64,000 nt of DNA from Candidatus Pantoea deserta (GCF_003813865.1 NZ_RMVG01000004.1:124001-188000), one strand, 5' to 3'; numbered from the stretch's first letter, positions 38,377 through 49,337 are shown. Notes: generated by a model not told the origin, from the letters alone. Numbers and translations: made by a program.

Positions 38377-39100
38377 TAGCTAAATAACGCTGGTACTGTA
38401 TCGATTGTGGAAAACTTCGCGCCAACCGGTCGCCATAACGTGTAACGTCAGCAGCGTTTCCCTGTTGCGCGGCGAAACGTATCTGTAACTCTAAGCTGCG
38501 CGCCGTAGCAGGCAGATATTGCTGATAAAGCTCAGTTAACAGTAAAGCACGCGCCGGATAGAGTACACGCTGTTTTTCCGCCTCATCCAGCAGCGCCTCG
38601 CCTTTCGCGCGATTCGCTGCAAGCGCCTGGCTGAGCGCCGCTCGCGCGGCCTGCGCATCGTCTGCCTGAAGATAACAATATCCTGACAGCTCCCACGCAT
38701 CGGTGCGGGCCTCGCTTTCCGACGCATCCATCGCCCGCTTAAACTGTTGATGCGCTTCGTCATACTGCCCTAAAGCGCAAAGAAACGCACCGTAATTGTT
38801 AGCAATATAGCCGTTTGTCGGCGCCAGCTGCTGCGCCCGCTGATAGAGACGCGCGGCCTCGGCGCGATTGCCCTGTTTTTCAGCCAGTCGCGCCAGCGCC
38901 AGCGGCATACGGTAGTCGCGCGGCGCGGCGGCCTCGGCCCGGCGCAGATTGCGGCTCGCGGCGGCAACATCGCCAGCCGCCAGATAGTGCATTCCCAGCG
39001 CCAGACGCGTCTCCGCCGCTCCCGAATACGGGTTGCGGCTGACACAACCGGTTACAACAATCAGCGCCAGTAAACTGGCCGGTAATCCTTTACCCATCAT
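38366..39100 (-). CDS. pilW: PilW/PilF-type TPR lipoprotein
   Basis: 244-residue lipoprotein: lipobox VVTGC with the lipidated cysteine near residue 19, then TPR repeats ([50 protein letters not shown]). PilW/PilF pilotins help outer-membrane secretin assembly for type IV pili. The gene sits between rlmN and rodZ in many gamma-proteobacteria but is absent from E. coli K-12. No pilus genes lie nearby, so the role depends on genes elsewhere. Confidence 0.85.
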   Translation of the reverse strand: MMGKGLPASLLALIVVTGCVSRNPYSGAAETRLALGMHYLAAGDVAAASRNLRRAEAAAPRDYRMPLALARLAEKQGNRAEAARLYQRAQQLAPTNGYIANNYGAFLCALGQYDEAHQQFKRAMDASESEARTDAWELSGYCYLQADDAQAARAALSQALAANRAKGEALLDEAEKQRVLYPARALLLTELYQQYLPATARSLELQIRFAAQQGNAADVTRYGDRLARSFPQSIQYQRYLANEY

Positions 39101-39185
39101 TTCTCCTGGTCATGCCATTTATTACTATTGCATAGCAGCAGCCTGCCATGCATCACGACCAGGTAAAACGTTGCGATGCCCTGTT

Positions 39186-40355
39186 TCAGAGCGCCTTCAC
39201 AGATATGGCTTCGCCTGCCATTTTTTTACGCATCGTGCGTCGGGTGCGGTCGATCACTTCACCCGCCAGCTGACCACAGGCGGCATCGATGTCGTCACCG
39301 CGCGTTTTACGCACGATCGTGGTAAATCCGTATTCCATCAACACTTTAGCGAATCGGTCAACCCGGCTGTTGGAGCTGCGGCCATAAGGCGCGCCGGGGA
39401 AGGGGTTCCACGGAATCAGGTTGATTTTGCTCGGCGTATCTTTCAGCAGCGCCGCCAGCTCATGCGCATCGTCCGTGCTGTCATTGACATGGTCCAGCAT
39501 CACATACTCGATAGTGACGCGTCCCTGATTGGCATTCGATTTCGCCAGATAGCGCTTCACCGCGCCAAGGAACATCTCAATATTGTACTTCTTGTTAATC
39601 GGCACGATGTCATCGCGCAGCTTGTCGTTCGGCGCGTGCAGCGAAATGGCCAGAGCGACGTCAATCATATCGCCCAGCTTGTCCAGCGCAGGCACGACGC
39701 CTGAGGTTGACAGCGTCACGCGACGTTTAGACAGGCCGAAACCGAAATCATCCAGCATGATTTCCATTGCCGGCACCACGTTATTGAGATTGAGCAGCGG
39801 TTCGCCCATGCCCATCATCACCACGTTGGTGATAGGACGCTGGCCAGTGACTTTAGCCGCGCCGATAATTTTCGCCGCGCGCCACACCTGACCAATGATC
39901 TCAGACACGCGCAGGTTGCGGTTAAAGCCCTGCTGCGCCGTCGAACAGAACTTACACTCCAGCGCGCAGCCCACCTGCGACGACACGCAGAGCGTGGCGC
40001 GATCGTCTTCCGGAATATAAACGGTTTCGACCAGCTGGTCGCCAACGCGAATCGCCCATTTAATGGTGCCGTCGCTGGAGCGCATCTCTTCCGCCACTTC
40101 CGGCGCGCGGATTTCCGCGATCTGGCTCAGCTTCGCGCGCAGCACCTTATTAATGTCGGTCATCTGCTCGAAATCATCGCAGCAGTAGTGATACATCCAC
40201 TTCATGACCTGATCGGCGCGGAAAGGCTTTTCGCCCATTGAGAGAAAGAGTTCACGCATCTGCTGACGGTTAAGATCCAGCAGGTTAATTTTTTCGCTTT
40301 TAGGGGCGACAACCAGGGGGGAAGCGGACGACGGCGTCACAATCTGTTCGGACAT
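39186..40355 (-). CDS. rlmN: RlmN, 23S rRNA A2503 / tRNA A37 methyltransferase
   Basis: Radical-SAM enzyme making 2-methyladenosine in 23S rRNA and some tRNAs. 389 residues (E. coli 384). The CxxxCxxC cluster motif is in [20 protein letters not shown] is the GGE-like motif, and a catalytic cysteine lies in the C-terminal [13 protein letters not shown] short extra N-terminal stretch ([14 protein letters not shown]) is present as in relatives. First gene of the rlmN-pilW-rodZ-ispG run. Confidence 0.96.
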   Translation of the reverse strand: MSEQIVTPSSASPLVVAPKSEKINLLDLNRQQMRELFLSMGEKPFRADQVMKWMYHYCCDDFEQMTDINKVLRAKLSQIAEIRAPEVAEEMRSSDGTIKWAIRVGDQLVETVYIPEDDRATLCVSSQVGCALECKFCSTAQQGFNRNLRVSEIIGQVWRAAKIIGAAKVTGQRPITNVVMMGMGEPLLNLNNVVPAMEIMLDDFGFGLSKRRVTLSTSGVVPALDKLGDMIDVALAISLHAPNDKLRDDIVPINKKYNIEMFLGAVKRYLAKSNANQGRVTIEYVMLDHVNDSTDDAHELAALLKDTPSKINLIPWNPFPGAPYGRSSNSRVDRFAKVLMEYGFTTIVRKTRGDDIDAACGQLAGEVIDRTRRTMRKKMAGEAISVKAL

Positions 40356-40404
40356 AATGTTCTCTGGCCTCGTTATTACACGTTATGGCTCTGGTTAAGG
40401 ATAG

Positions 40405-40444
40405 AAAAAAATACGCCCTTGCCGAGGCTAGCTCAACAAGGGCG
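40405..40444 (-). terminator. Terminator of ndk
   Basis: CGCCCTTG ... CAAGGGCG perfect 8-base stem with a 15-base loop, followed by ATTTTTTT on the minus strand. Confidence 0.85.
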
Positions 40445-40539
40445 CAACATTGTACAACATCTGCGGTATGTTGCCAGGGTAGACGTCGGCGCATTACGTA
40501 GAAATTTGTAAAGCGCGCGATCCGGCTGGCGTCAGCCCA

Positions 40540-40971
40540 TTAACGGGTGCGCGGGCAGATCTCGTTTTCGCCGAAGAAGTAGGCGATTTCACGCGCGGCA
40601 GACTCAGCAGAGTCAGAACCGTGGGTCGCGTTTTCAGTAAAGCTGTCTGCGTAGTCAGCGCGCAGGGTGCCGGCCAGCGCGTTCGCCGGGTTGGTTGCGC
40701 CCATCAGATCGCGGTGACGCTGAACGGCATTTTCGCCTTCCAGTACAGATACCACAACCGGACCAGAAGTCATGAACTCAACCAGGCCGTCGAAGAACGG
40801 TTTGCCCTGGTGCTCAGCGTAGAAACCTTCTGCCTGCTCTTTGCTCAGATGCAGCATTTTAGCGCCCACGATTTTGAAGCCTGCGCTTTCAAAACGGTTG
40901 TAGATGGCGCCAATTACGTTTTTAGCAACGGCGTTAGGTTTAATGATGGAGAAGGTACGTTCGATTGCCAT
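40540..40971 (-). CDS. ndk: Nucleoside diphosphate kinase
   Basis: Equalises NTP and dNTP pools by phosphate transfer through a histidine. 143 residues starting [18 protein letters not shown], the E. coli length; GAGGTCAAC precedes this ATG, so an upstream ATG at 40992 is rejected. The active-site histidine is in the [11 protein letters not shown] region. A single gene between rlmN and pbpC, as in E. coli. Confidence 0.98.
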   Translation of the reverse strand: MAIERTFSIIKPNAVAKNVIGAIYNRFESAGFKIVGAKMLHLSKEQAEGFYAEHQGKPFFDGLVEFMTSGPVVVSVLEGENAVQRHRDLMGATNPANALAGTLRADYADSFTENATHGSDSAESAAREIAYFFGENEICPRTR

Positions 40972-41001
40972 GTTGACCTCTGTCTTTAGCATCCTGAAGA
41001 A

Positions 41002-41021
41002 ACCGGGAACCCGCTCCCGGT
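41002..41021 (-). terminator. Hairpin between pbpC and ndk
   Basis: ACCGGGA / TCCCGGT stem with a 6-base loop, followed on the minus strand by TTCTTC. A moderate terminator candidate that would insulate ndk from pbpC. Confidence 0.5.
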
Positions 41022-41141
41022 AAGAAAACGCGCCGATTATAGGGAGATCGACGGGCGTTGCCTATTGGCTAACGCATGATTTATGGAAAATTATTGATTT
41101 TCATCGGTGCAGGCAGGCAAAAAATGTGCATCAGAGCAAAT

Positions 41142-43466
41142 TCAGCTGCGGGTAAACGCAATCGTGCTTAGCTGCCCGGCTTCATCCATCACCACCAGCT
41201 GATAGCGCCCGGCATCGCGCAGCACTAACTGCGCGCGATCATTGTCGACGTCCTGCTCGACCGGCTCCCCGTTTAAAAACCACCAGCGACGCCCGCCCTG
41301 CCCGCCCTGCACCGCCACCGATAAAACCAGCACCGCTTTGCCCGGCACAGGCTGAAGGCGTTGCCCTTCTGTTACGCCGGTGATCACCAGCGGCGCCGCG
41401 TTCCCCTGACGCAGCGGCGGACAGGCGGCATCAACCGGCGGCAGACGCTGCGCGCGCCGCTCGGCCTGCGGTAGCCAGGGTTCCAGCGGTAGTGGCCACA
41501 ACAGCCATTCATGACTTTGCGCGCCGGGACAGTCTGCCGCCACGCGCAATCCCTGCGGATTAAGCCAGCCGCGCAGCCGCAAACCGTTAACGCCCTCCTG
41601 CCCCGGCGCGAGCAGCGTTGGCGGTAAGGTCTGATTCAGCACCCAGCTTTGACGACGCTGGCGGCAGTTTTCATCGCCCGCGGGCAGCGGCTGACCGCCC
41701 GGCCAGCAGATACTTCTCGCGCTGACCGTCGCGGGACGCGGATCGCGCGGAGTGCCGCTGACGGGCATATGGCCGATCAGCAAACTGGCCACCTGATTCA
41801 TCACCGGCACCGCCGAGGCGAAGCCGAACTGACCGGCAACCGGCGTCGCGTCGGGTCGGCCTACCCAGACGCCAATAAGATAGCGCGGCGTAATCCCTAT
41901 TGCCCAGGCGTCGCGGTAGCCATAGCTGGTACCGGTTTTCCACGCCAGCGGCACAATATCCTTTACCGCGCCGCTGGCCGGCGGCTGGGCGTCGCCCGCC
42001 ATCATGCGCCGCACAATCCAGGCCGCGCCCGGCGACAGCAAAGCGCGCTGTCGCAGCGGCTGATCCGCCAGCCAGCGCAGCTGCGCGGCGCTGCCCTGAC
42101 GGGCGAAAGCGCTGTAGGCCGCCACCAGCTCATCCATCCGCGCGCCGGTTCCGCCCAGCGCCAGGGACAGATTGGGTTCGCTTCCCGGCGGGAAGCGCAA
42201 ATGCAGGCCCGTGTTGCGCAGCCGCGCCGTGACGCTTTTCGGTCCCAGCGCGTCCAGCAGCTGCACGGCGGGCAGATTAAGCGATCGCTTCAGCGCCTCG
42301 CTGGCGCTGACCGGGCCGTGGAAACCGCTGTCAAAATTACCGGGGCGATAATCGCCGAAGCGGCGCGGCACGTCCTGCAACAGCGATTCGCCGAGGATCA
42401 GGCCGTCATCCAGCGCCATACCGTAGATAAAGGGTTTCAGCAGCGATCCCGGCGAGCGGACGCTGGCGATCATATCAACCTGGCCGAACCGGCTGTCGTC
42501 GCGGAAGTCCGCCGAGCCAACATAGCCGCGCACTTTCATACTGCTGTGATCGACCACCAGCACCGCCAGCGAGGTGCGCGGCGGCAGCTGCGGTTTAAGC
42601 GCCCCGGCAAAATTCTCCAGTTCGCGCTGTAGCGACACATCCAGCGTCGAGACGATTTTATTTTGTTTCGAGAGAGAGAGCAGGCGACGCGACAGCAGCG
42701 GCGCAGTCTGAGGCATCTGACGCGGCGGCAGCCAGACCGGCTCCTGAAGAATGTCGTTGACCTCCTGCGCCGACCAGACGTGATTCGCCGCCAGCCGTCG
42801 CAGCACCTTATTGCGCGCGGCTTCGGCGCGCTGCGGCCAGCGATCCGGCCGCAGGCGGCTGGGAGCCTGCGGCAGCACCGCCAGCAGCGCGGCCTCGCCT
42901 TTCGTCAGCTGCGACGGCGGTTTGCCGAGCCAGATCCAGCTTGCCGCGCCGACGCCCTGCACCGTGCCGCCAAAAGGGGCGCGGTTAAGATACAGCGTCA
43001 GGATGTCACGCTTTGACAGATGCCACTCCAGCTGAAGCGCGCGCCATGCCTGCACGACTTTGCCGCGCAGCGTGCGCGGCTGAGGATCGAGCAGGCGCGC
43101 CACCTGCATGGTGAGCGTGCTGCCGCCCGAAACAATGGCGCCATCGCGCAGGTTTTGCCCCGCCGCGCGCAGGATAGCGACGGGATTAATGCCGGGATGA
43201 CGCCAGAACCAGCGATCCTCGTAGTTAAGCAGCGCCTCAAGATACGCCGGGGCGACCTCATCCAGCGTCACCGGATAGCGCCAGACGCCCTGCCTGTCGG
43301 CAAAGCGCCACAGCGGCGTGCCATCTTCCGCCACTACCACGCGCGCCGGCTGCACCTCTCGCAGCGGCAGCGGAAACAGCCGATCCAGCCCCAGCAGCCC
43401 CAGCGCCAGCGCTAAAAAAACAAGCGGCGGCCAGTGCCACCGCTTTTTCCAGCCTGTCAGACTCAT
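41142..43466 (-). CDS. pbpC: Penicillin-binding protein 1C
   Basis: Bifunctional-type class A PBP. 774 residues: an N-terminal TM helix, a GT51 transglycosylase domain with EDRWFWRHPGINP and SGGSTLTMQVARLL, then the transpeptidase domain with the SxxK serine in SPGSLLKPFIYG and the KTGTSYG motif. A C-terminal penicillin-binding-associated (BiPBP_C) domain of about 90 residues follows. The next gene upstream, yfhM, ends 3 bases before its start; PBP1C with the A2M protein is a conserved pair thought to protect or repair the envelope after protease damage. Confidence 0.95.
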   Translation of the reverse strand: MSLTGWKKRWHWPPLVFLALALGLLGLDRLFPLPLREVQPARVVVAEDGTPLWRFADRQGVWRYPVTLDEVAPAYLEALLNYEDRWFWRHPGINPVAILRAAGQNLRDGAIVSGGSTLTMQVARLLDPQPRTLRGKVVQAWRALQLEWHLSKRDILTLYLNRAPFGGTVQGVGAASWIWLGKPPSQLTKGEAALLAVLPQAPSRLRPDRWPQRAEAARNKVLRRLAANHVWSAQEVNDILQEPVWLPPRQMPQTAPLLSRRLLSLSKQNKIVSTLDVSLQRELENFAGALKPQLPPRTSLAVLVVDHSSMKVRGYVGSADFRDDSRFGQVDMIASVRSPGSLLKPFIYGMALDDGLILGESLLQDVPRRFGDYRPGNFDSGFHGPVSASEALKRSLNLPAVQLLDALGPKSVTARLRNTGLHLRFPPGSEPNLSLALGGTGARMDELVAAYSAFARQGSAAQLRWLADQPLRQRALLSPGAAWIVRRMMAGDAQPPASGAVKDIVPLAWKTGTSYGYRDAWAIGITPRYLIGVWVGRPDATPVAGQFGFASAVPVMNQVASLLIGHMPVSGTPRDPRPATVSARSICWPGGQPLPAGDENCRQRRQSWVLNQTLPPTLLAPGQEGVNGLRLRGWLNPQGLRVAADCPGAQSHEWLLWPLPLEPWLPQAERRAQRLPPVDAACPPLRQGNAAPLVITGVTEGQRLQPVPGKAVLVLSVAVQGGQGGRRWWFLNGEPVEQDVDNDRAQLVLRDAGRYQLVVMDEAGQLSTIAFTRS

Positions 43467-43469
43467 GAC

Positions 43470-46400
43470 TTAGCGCACACTGAGTGTTTCTGGCGTTACG
43501 CCTACGGCGCGCCACTCAGGTACGTACATCGATTCCACCTGCGGCGGCGGCATACGGTAGCTGCCTGGCGTCACCGCGCGCGCCAGATAGAGCAGCGTTT
43601 CTGTTTTGTAGCCGCTTAACGCCAGCGCCGCGACGAAACGATCGTCGCGAAATTCGATGTGCCGAATGTCCGCCTGCTGCATATCCATCATGCTCTCTTT
43701 TAACGCATCGGCGCTGTCGCCGAGGCTGGCGCTGCTGTCGCTAAGGTTCTGGTTTTCCAGCTCCAGCCCGGCAGGCAGCAGATCCACCACCAGCGCATCG
43801 CTGACGCGTTTGCTGGCGGAGACTTTCAGCCGGACCACCAGCAGCTGACCGCTGCTGAGATTGTTGAGATCCGCAGGCTTACCGTCGAGCGTGAAGTAGT
43901 CGCGGGTGATGTCCAGCACATTGTGCATCGGCGACGGCGCAGCGAGCGGATAGCCGGTCACGTTCAGCGCGCCATACAGCGTGGTCTGACTATTGTTCGT
44001 CAGCGTCACGCCACGCTGAAGCAGGTTTTCGCTCACTCCCAGGGTAAGCAGCCCACGTCCTTGCAGCGACTGCGTTTCGCCTGCCAGCGACGCCTGCCAG
44101 ACCTCGCCCTGATGCTGCTGCAACGTGCGGCCCGCCAGAAACAGCGCGTTGTTTTCCTGCGTGGAGAACCAGCGCTGTCCGCGCGCCTCTTTCGCCAGAT
44201 CGATCATCAGCGCGCTCTGAAGTTCAGGCATCAGCTGATTTTCCGCCAGCAGCGACAGGATCAGCGCCCGATCGCGTAACGGGCTGCCGTAGTCGCCCAG
44301 CCAGTCGGAGGAGTGACGCGTCAGGCTTACGCCCTGCGCCAGCGCCAGCTGAGCGCGCTGCGGATCGCCCATCAGCTTCAGCGCCACGCCGAGCTGCACC
44401 AGCGCCAGGCCCGACTTCGCTTTGTCGCGCTTTTCATAGAGCGCGCGCAGCGCGCCCAGCGGGGCCTGCTGCTGACGCGCCAGCACCATACCCGCATAAG
44501 CCTGCACGCTAAAGCGTAAAGCCTCTTCGTCGCTGCTCCAGCGCGTTTCAATCTGCGCCGGATCTTGCAGGTAGCGCAGCAGGCGCTCAGCGGCGCGAGG
44601 GATAACCTCCTGCGGCACGCTGTAGCCCGCCTCGCTGGCGCGCAGCAGGAAATCGGTGACGTAGGCGGTAAGCCAGAACTCCTCTTCGCTCTCTTTGCTC
44701 CATAAGCCAAAGCTGCCGTTGCCGCGCTGCATGCCCGCCAGACGCGCAATGCCGGTGTCCACCGCGGCACGGCGCGCCTCATCGCTGCTGGTTTTAATGC
44801 CCATCGCCGTAAGCTGCGCGTGATTAGTGAAAACCGACGGCCAGATGCCGCTGGCGGTCTGCTCCAGACAACCATAGGGATACGCGTAAAGCTCGCTGAT
44901 ATAGCGGGCGATGTTGAGCGGCGGCTGGTTGCTGAGCGACAGCTGACCGCTGAGCGTCTCTGGCTGCAACCCGCTGAAGGCGCTGGCCGCCACCTGCCAG
45001 TTCTGCCCGGCCGCTATTTCGCCGTCGACGCTCAGCGTTTGCGCCGGATACGCCGGACGCACGCCAATCTTCCAGCTGCGCTGGCTGTCGGGCAGCGCTT
45101 CGCCTGCGACAGCCAGCCCGGCTACCCGCACCTGCACTGCGCCCTCGCCAAAACCGCCCTGCGCTTTTACCGGAATACGCAGCGTGGCGCGCGCGCCTTT
45201 TGCCAGATTAACCTGATGCGATGCGTCGCCGCTCAGGGCGATCGGGCCTTGCGCCTGCACGCTGACCTTCAGAGACTGGGGTTGATCGGTGAGATTGGTC
45301 AGGTCGAGCGCCAGCAGCGCCCGATCGCCGCTCGCCATAAAGCGCGGGGTCGCCAGCTCGCTGATCAGCGGCGCGGCCACCACGACGTTGCGTTCAGCCA
45401 CGCCGAAACTGTCGGCGCTCCACGCCTGCGCCATCAGCCGCAGTTCGCCGTTAAACTGCGGGATCGGCAGCTCCAGCGTGCCCTCCCCGTTTGTATCCAG
45501 CGTGACCGGCTGAAGCTGCTGCGCCACAATGTTGACCTCAGTCAGGGGTTTTCTGCCGCCGCGCGAACCGGCATCCTCGCCATCTCCGCCGAAGCGCAGC
45601 GCCGCCAGCCGACCTCCGCCCTCAATCAGCTGACCAAATACGTCATACTGATCGGCGTTGTAGCGCTTACGGCCAAAGAATCCTTCCCAGGGATCGGGAG
45701 TTTTATAGTCGTTAATGCTCAGTACGCCGCTATCCACCGCCGACAGCAGCAGCTGGATCTGCGCAGGCAGTTTGCCGCCGACGGCGCTGGCTTTTACCTT
45801 TACCTTCAGCGTCTGTTCCGGACGCGTTTTTAGCGGCGCGTCCAGCGTAAGATCAATGCGCCGCGCATCGGTTGCCATCGGCAGATGCAGCAGACCGACG
45901 GCGCGCTTCGGCGTCGTGCCGCTGGCTTTGTCGCCGTCGCGAACCACAATCGCGCTAAGGTAGAGATCGTGCCGCTTCCAGCTCGCATCCAGCGGGACAT
46001 CCAGGGCGAGGCCGCCTGCGGGAACGCTGATCGGCTGCCACCACAGCGTGCCGCTGCTCGACTCCACCATCAAATAGCCTTTACCCGCCGCCGGGGATTC
46101 CACCTGAATATGGGCCGTGTCGCCGGGCTGATAGGCCGCTTTGTCGAGTTTGAGCTTTACCTGATCGGGCCGCAGCGCGCCGGTGCCGTTGGTGTTGTCT
46201 TCCCACCAGTAGCCCGCGCGAAAGCGAACGCTTGAGACGATCTTATCGCCGGCCTGAACTTCCAGCCGGTAGGATCCCCATTCCACCGGAAAGCTCACCT
46301 TCCGGCTCTGTCCCGCCTCTAGCGTGATGCGCTGCTCGTCCTCTTGCAGATCTTTCTCGTCATGACGCATCTGCCAGCCTTCGCTGTCAGAGAAACTCCA

Positions 46401-48353
46401 GTAGTAGTCACGCCGCTCGCGGATCAAACGCACCGCCAGATCCTGCGCGGCCAGCTTATCGCCTTTGCTGTTGGCGTAGACAATATCGAAGTCGGCTACG
46501 CTGTTTTCCGGCACCGTGGGCTGTTGGGTATAGCGATCGTAGCGGTCGTCATACACCGACTCGCTTTTAAACAGCGGACGGATGCCGGGCAGCGCAGGCG
46601 CGGGCCAGATCGCCTGGGCGACGCGACGCGTAACCGGTCGGCCGCCGGTCTCCAGCAGGCTTGCCTGAAAGATCAGATTCAGCGGCGAATGCGTCTGCGC
46701 CCACTCGCTCTCTACCGTTAGCTGGAGCCTGCCGTCGCTGTCGAGCGTGTCGTCAATATCATCCAGATTACGCTTAACATCCTCTTCCATGATGTCGCCG
46801 AACTGATAGCCTGGCAGCGCGGCGACCGCTTCGCGCGCCGGTCGCAGCATCAGCTGTCCCTGGAGTTCGTTGCCCGCCGCAGGCGCGCCGTAGAGATAGC
46901 GGCCCTCAACAGAGAATACGACGTCGGCATCCGGCGACAGCGGCGCGGCGCTGTTTTGCAACCTCAGGGCCATACGCTCCGGCAGAAAATCTTCAACGTG
47001 GAATGTCCAGCTGCGCGGCTGGCTGTCGCCGCTATTGAGGCGCAGCGTCCAGTCCCCGGTCATCGCCGAAGAGGGCAGCGGAAATCGCTGCTGGTAAAAA
47101 CCGTTTTCCGGCTGCCAGACAAAGGTCTGGGTTACTTCGCCGTTGGGCTGCACTACCTCAGCCTTAAGGGGCTGCGCGGGCAGAGGCTTGCCGTCGGCGT
47201 CGCGGAGCAGCGCGTTGACGATAACTGTTTCGCCAGGACGATAGAGCGTGCGCGGACCGAAAACGAATAGCTGCTTGTCGTAGCCCTGCGGACCGGCGAT
47301 GGGAAATTCAGCCAGATCCAGCGCAGGAAGGTTGAGGTCGATCAGCGACGTCTGTTCTTTTTGCGTAGCGAGCAGCAGCTTACCTTTCGCCTGAGCGGCC
47401 AGGCGCAGGTAGCCGTTGCTATCGCTGATGCCGCTGGCGAGCGTCCGCCCCTTCTCGTCCAGCAGCTGCACCTTAACGTCAGAGAGCGGCGCGCCACTGG
47501 CCAGGCTTTGCGTAAAGAGCGTCATCTCGTCAGGGAAACGGTGGAGCGACAGCCCAATATCGCTCAGGGTAAAGAGCGTAGCGGGCAGCGTGTACTGGTA
47601 GGTTCCCGCCTGTTTCATCACCGCCAGATAGACGCCCGGCTGTTTCAGCTGAGCAACCTCATCCAGCGGCAACTGCAATTTTTCACGGGTGTTGCGCGCC
47701 GGATTAAGATCGAAACGCCCGCTATAGACCAGATCGGCGTTGTTAAGCAGCTCGCGCGATGACCAGTACGCCAGATTGTTGCCGTAGTTCCACTGGGCGA
47801 GAAAATCATTCATCGCGCTATTTTTTACGCGGAAAAAATCGACGTCGACGCGCGCAACGTTAAGCGCCAGCACCGGAAGGCCCTGGGTCAGACGCAGCGG
47901 CAGCAGCGATCCACGGCTGGCGAAGCCCACCATCGGCTGAATATCGCGCGTGGTCAGCGACTGGCTAAAAGGCGCAGACAGGGTTGCGCCGCTGGCGGCG
48001 CGCAGCCCGGCGTCGACGCTGACCGTCAGCTTGCGCGACGGCTCCGGGTGACGAAAACGCAGCGATTTGCCGTTCTGCGCCAGCTCCCAGCCGCCGTCCA
48101 CCTTGCCGCTCTTGTCGTCGAGCAGCTTTACGCGCGCGGCAAAATCCTGTTTATCGTCAAGCGGGGTGTTAAAAGTGAGCACCAGCGCGGCCGCGCCGTC
48201 CAGCTGAAGCTCTGAAAAATCGATGATGGTGAGCGCCTTTGCAGCCTGTTGCGTTGCCGCCGGCGTTTCAGCGCTGAGCGCGCCCGTTGCGCCGCTCAGC
48301 AGCGCCGCGCCCAGCAACATGCCGCGCAGCAGACGTTTTACTGCTCTTGCCAT
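43470..48353 (-). CDS. yfhM: YfhM-type bacterial alpha-2-macroglobulin, non-lipoprotein form
   Basis: 1627-residue periplasmic protease trap. The thioester motif CLEQ has its cysteine at residue 1162 (YPYGCLEQTASG), so it can crosslink attacking proteases. MG domains fill the N-terminal two-thirds, with a bait region around the DAGSRGGRKPL stretch. The ATG at 48353 is chosen (GAGGGA upstream); a start at 48404 is also in frame. E. coli YfhM begins as a lipoprotein, but here the signal region (LLGAALLSGATGALSAETP) has no cysteine, so it should be released rather than anchored. Paired with pbpC. Confidence 0.93.
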   Translation of the reverse strand: MARAVKRLLRGMLLGAALLSGATGALSAETPAATQQAAKALTIIDFSELQLDGAAALVLTFNTPLDDKQDFAARVKLLDDKSGKVDGGWELAQNGKSLRFRHPEPSRKLTVSVDAGLRAASGATLSAPFSQSLTTRDIQPMVGFASRGSLLPLRLTQGLPVLALNVARVDVDFFRVKNSAMNDFLAQWNYGNNLAYWSSRELLNNADLVYSGRFDLNPARNTREKLQLPLDEVAQLKQPGVYLAVMKQAGTYQYTLPATLFTLSDIGLSLHRFPDEMTLFTQSLASGAPLSDVKVQLLDEKGRTLASGISDSNGYLRLAAQAKGKLLLATQKEQTSLIDLNLPALDLAEFPIAGPQGYDKQLFVFGPRTLYRPGETVIVNALLRDADGKPLPAQPLKAEVVQPNGEVTQTFVWQPENGFYQQRFPLPSSAMTGDWTLRLNSGDSQPRSWTFHVEDFLPERMALRLQNSAAPLSPDADVVFSVEGRYLYGAPAAGNELQGQLMLRPAREAVAALPGYQFGDIMEEDVKRNLDDIDDTLDSDGRLQLTVESEWAQTHSPLNLIFQASLLETGGRPVTRRVAQAIWPAPALPGIRPLFKSESVYDDRYDRYTQQPTVPENSVADFDIVYANSKGDKLAAQDLAVRLIRERRDYYWSFSDSEGWQMRHDEKDLQEDEQRITLEAGQSRKVSFPVEWGSYRLEVQAGDKIVSSVRFRAGYWWEDNTNGTGALRPDQVKLKLDKAAYQPGDTAHIQVESPAAGKGYLMVESSSGTLWWQPISVPAGGLALDVPLDASWKRHDLYLSAIVVRDGDKASGTTPKRAVGLLHLPMATDARRIDLTLDAPLKTRPEQTLKVKVKASAVGGKLPAQIQLLLSAVDSGVLSINDYKTPDPWEGFFGRKRYNADQYDVFGQLIEGGGRLAALRFGGDGEDAGSRGGRKPLTEVNIVAQQLQPVTLDTNGEGTLELPIPQFNGELRLMAQAWSADSFGVAERNVVVAAPLISELATPRFMASGDRALLALDLTNLTDQPQSLKVSVQAQGPIALSGDASHQVNLAKGARATLRIPVKAQGGFGEGAVQVRVAGLAVAGEALPDSQRSWKIGVRPAYPAQTLSVDGEIAAGQNWQVAASAFSGLQPETLSGQLSLSNQPPLNIARYISELYAYPYGCLEQTASGIWPSVFTNHAQLTAMGIKTSSDEARRAAVDTGIARLAGMQRGNGSFGLWSKESEEEFWLTAYVTDFLLRASEAGYSVPQEVIPRAAERLLRYLQDPAQIETRWSSDEEALRFSVQAYAGMVLARQQQAPLGALRALYEKRDKAKSGLALVQLGVALKLMGDPQRAQLALAQGVSLTRHSSDWLGDYGSPLRDRALILSLLAENQLMPELQSALMIDLAKEARGQRWFSTQENNALFLAGRTLQQHQGEVWQASLAGETQSLQGRGLLTLGVSENLLQRGVTLTNNSQTTLYGALNVTGYPLAAPSPMHNVLDITRDYFTLDGKPADLNNLSSGQLLVVRLKVSASKRVSDALVVDLLPAGLELENQNLSDSSASLGDSADALKESMMDMQQADIRHIEFRDDRFVAALALSGYKTETLLYLARAVTPGSYRMPPPQVESMYVPEWRAVGVTPETLSVR

Positions 48354-48494
48354 GGTAGATCCCTCACCAGTTACAGAAGAGTTAATTTCGCTGCGCAATT
48401 TCACCGCAAACCCACCATTTTAGCAATGCCGCCCTTGAGATAGCGCGCACATTCCCCGACACTGAGCCTTTCCCGATGATAAGAAGAGGTTGCT

Positions 48495-49337
48495 ATGACA
48501 GCCATATTTGTCTCCGCTGACTGGTTACATGAACACTACGCCGAGGAGAGCGTGCAGGTGCTGGATGCCCGCATGCTGCCGCCAGGCCAGGAGGCCGTGC
48601 GCGACATCACGGCAGAATATCTGGCAGGCCACCTGCCGGACGCGCCGTTCTTCGATATTGAAGCGCTTTCCGATCACAGCAGCCCTTATCCACATATGAT
48701 GCCGCGCGCCGAACGCTTCGCCGTGGCGATGCGCGAGCTGGGCGTTCACAGCGAGAAACATCTGGTGGTGTATGACGAGGGCAGCCTCTTTTCTGCGCCG
48801 CGCGCCTGGTGGATGCTGCGCGCCTTCGGCGTAGAGCAGGTGTCGATTCTGTCTGGCGGGTTGCAGGGCTGGAAAGCCGCGGGTCTGCCGCTGGCGACCG
48901 GCCCGGTGACGCAGCCGGAGGGCGAATTTGACGCGATCTACGACGAGACGCAGGTCAAACGTCTGACTGACGTGCTGTTGATCAGCCATGAGGGCGGCGC
49001 CCAGATCGTTGATGCGCGCGCGGCGAACCGCTTCAAGGCCGAGGTGGATGAGCCGCGCCCAGGCCTGCATCGCGGGCATATTCCCCACAGCCTTAACGTG
49101 CCCTGGAACGATCTGGTGGCCAACGGGACCTTAAAACCCGAAGCTGAGCTGCGCGCGATTTTCGCCCGCGCGGGCGTCAGGCTGGATGAGCCGGTGGTGG
49201 CGAGCTGCGGATCCGGCGTAACGGCGGCGGTGGTGATCCTGGCGCTGACCGCGCTCGGCGCGCGCAACGTAACGCTCTATGACGGTTCATGGGGAGAATG
49301 GGGCAGTCGGGACGATCTGCCGATCGAAAAGCCGTGA
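48495..49337 (+). CDS. sseA: 3-mercaptopyruvate sulfurtransferase
   Basis: Two-rhodanese-domain enzyme transferring sulfur from 3-mercaptopyruvate to thiols or cyanide. 280 residues (E. coli 281). The active-site loop CGSGVTA is the MST signature, distinct from thiosulfate sulfurtransferases, and carries the catalytic cysteine. Ribosome site AAGAAGAGG precedes the ATG. Divergent from yfhM and convergent with sseB. Confidence 0.95.
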   Translation: MTAIFVSADWLHEHYAEESVQVLDARMLPPGQEAVRDITAEYLAGHLPDAPFFDIEALSDHSSPYPHMMPRAERFAVAMRELGVHSEKHLVVYDEGSLFSAPRAWWMLRAFGVEQVSILSGGLQGWKAAGLPLATGPVTQPEGEFDAIYDETQVKRLTDVLLISHEGGAQIVDARAANRFKAEVDEPRPGLHRGHIPHSLNVPWNDLVANGTLKPEAELRAIFARAGVRLDEPVVASCGSGVTAAVVILALTALGARNVTLYDGSWGEWGSRDDLPIEKP

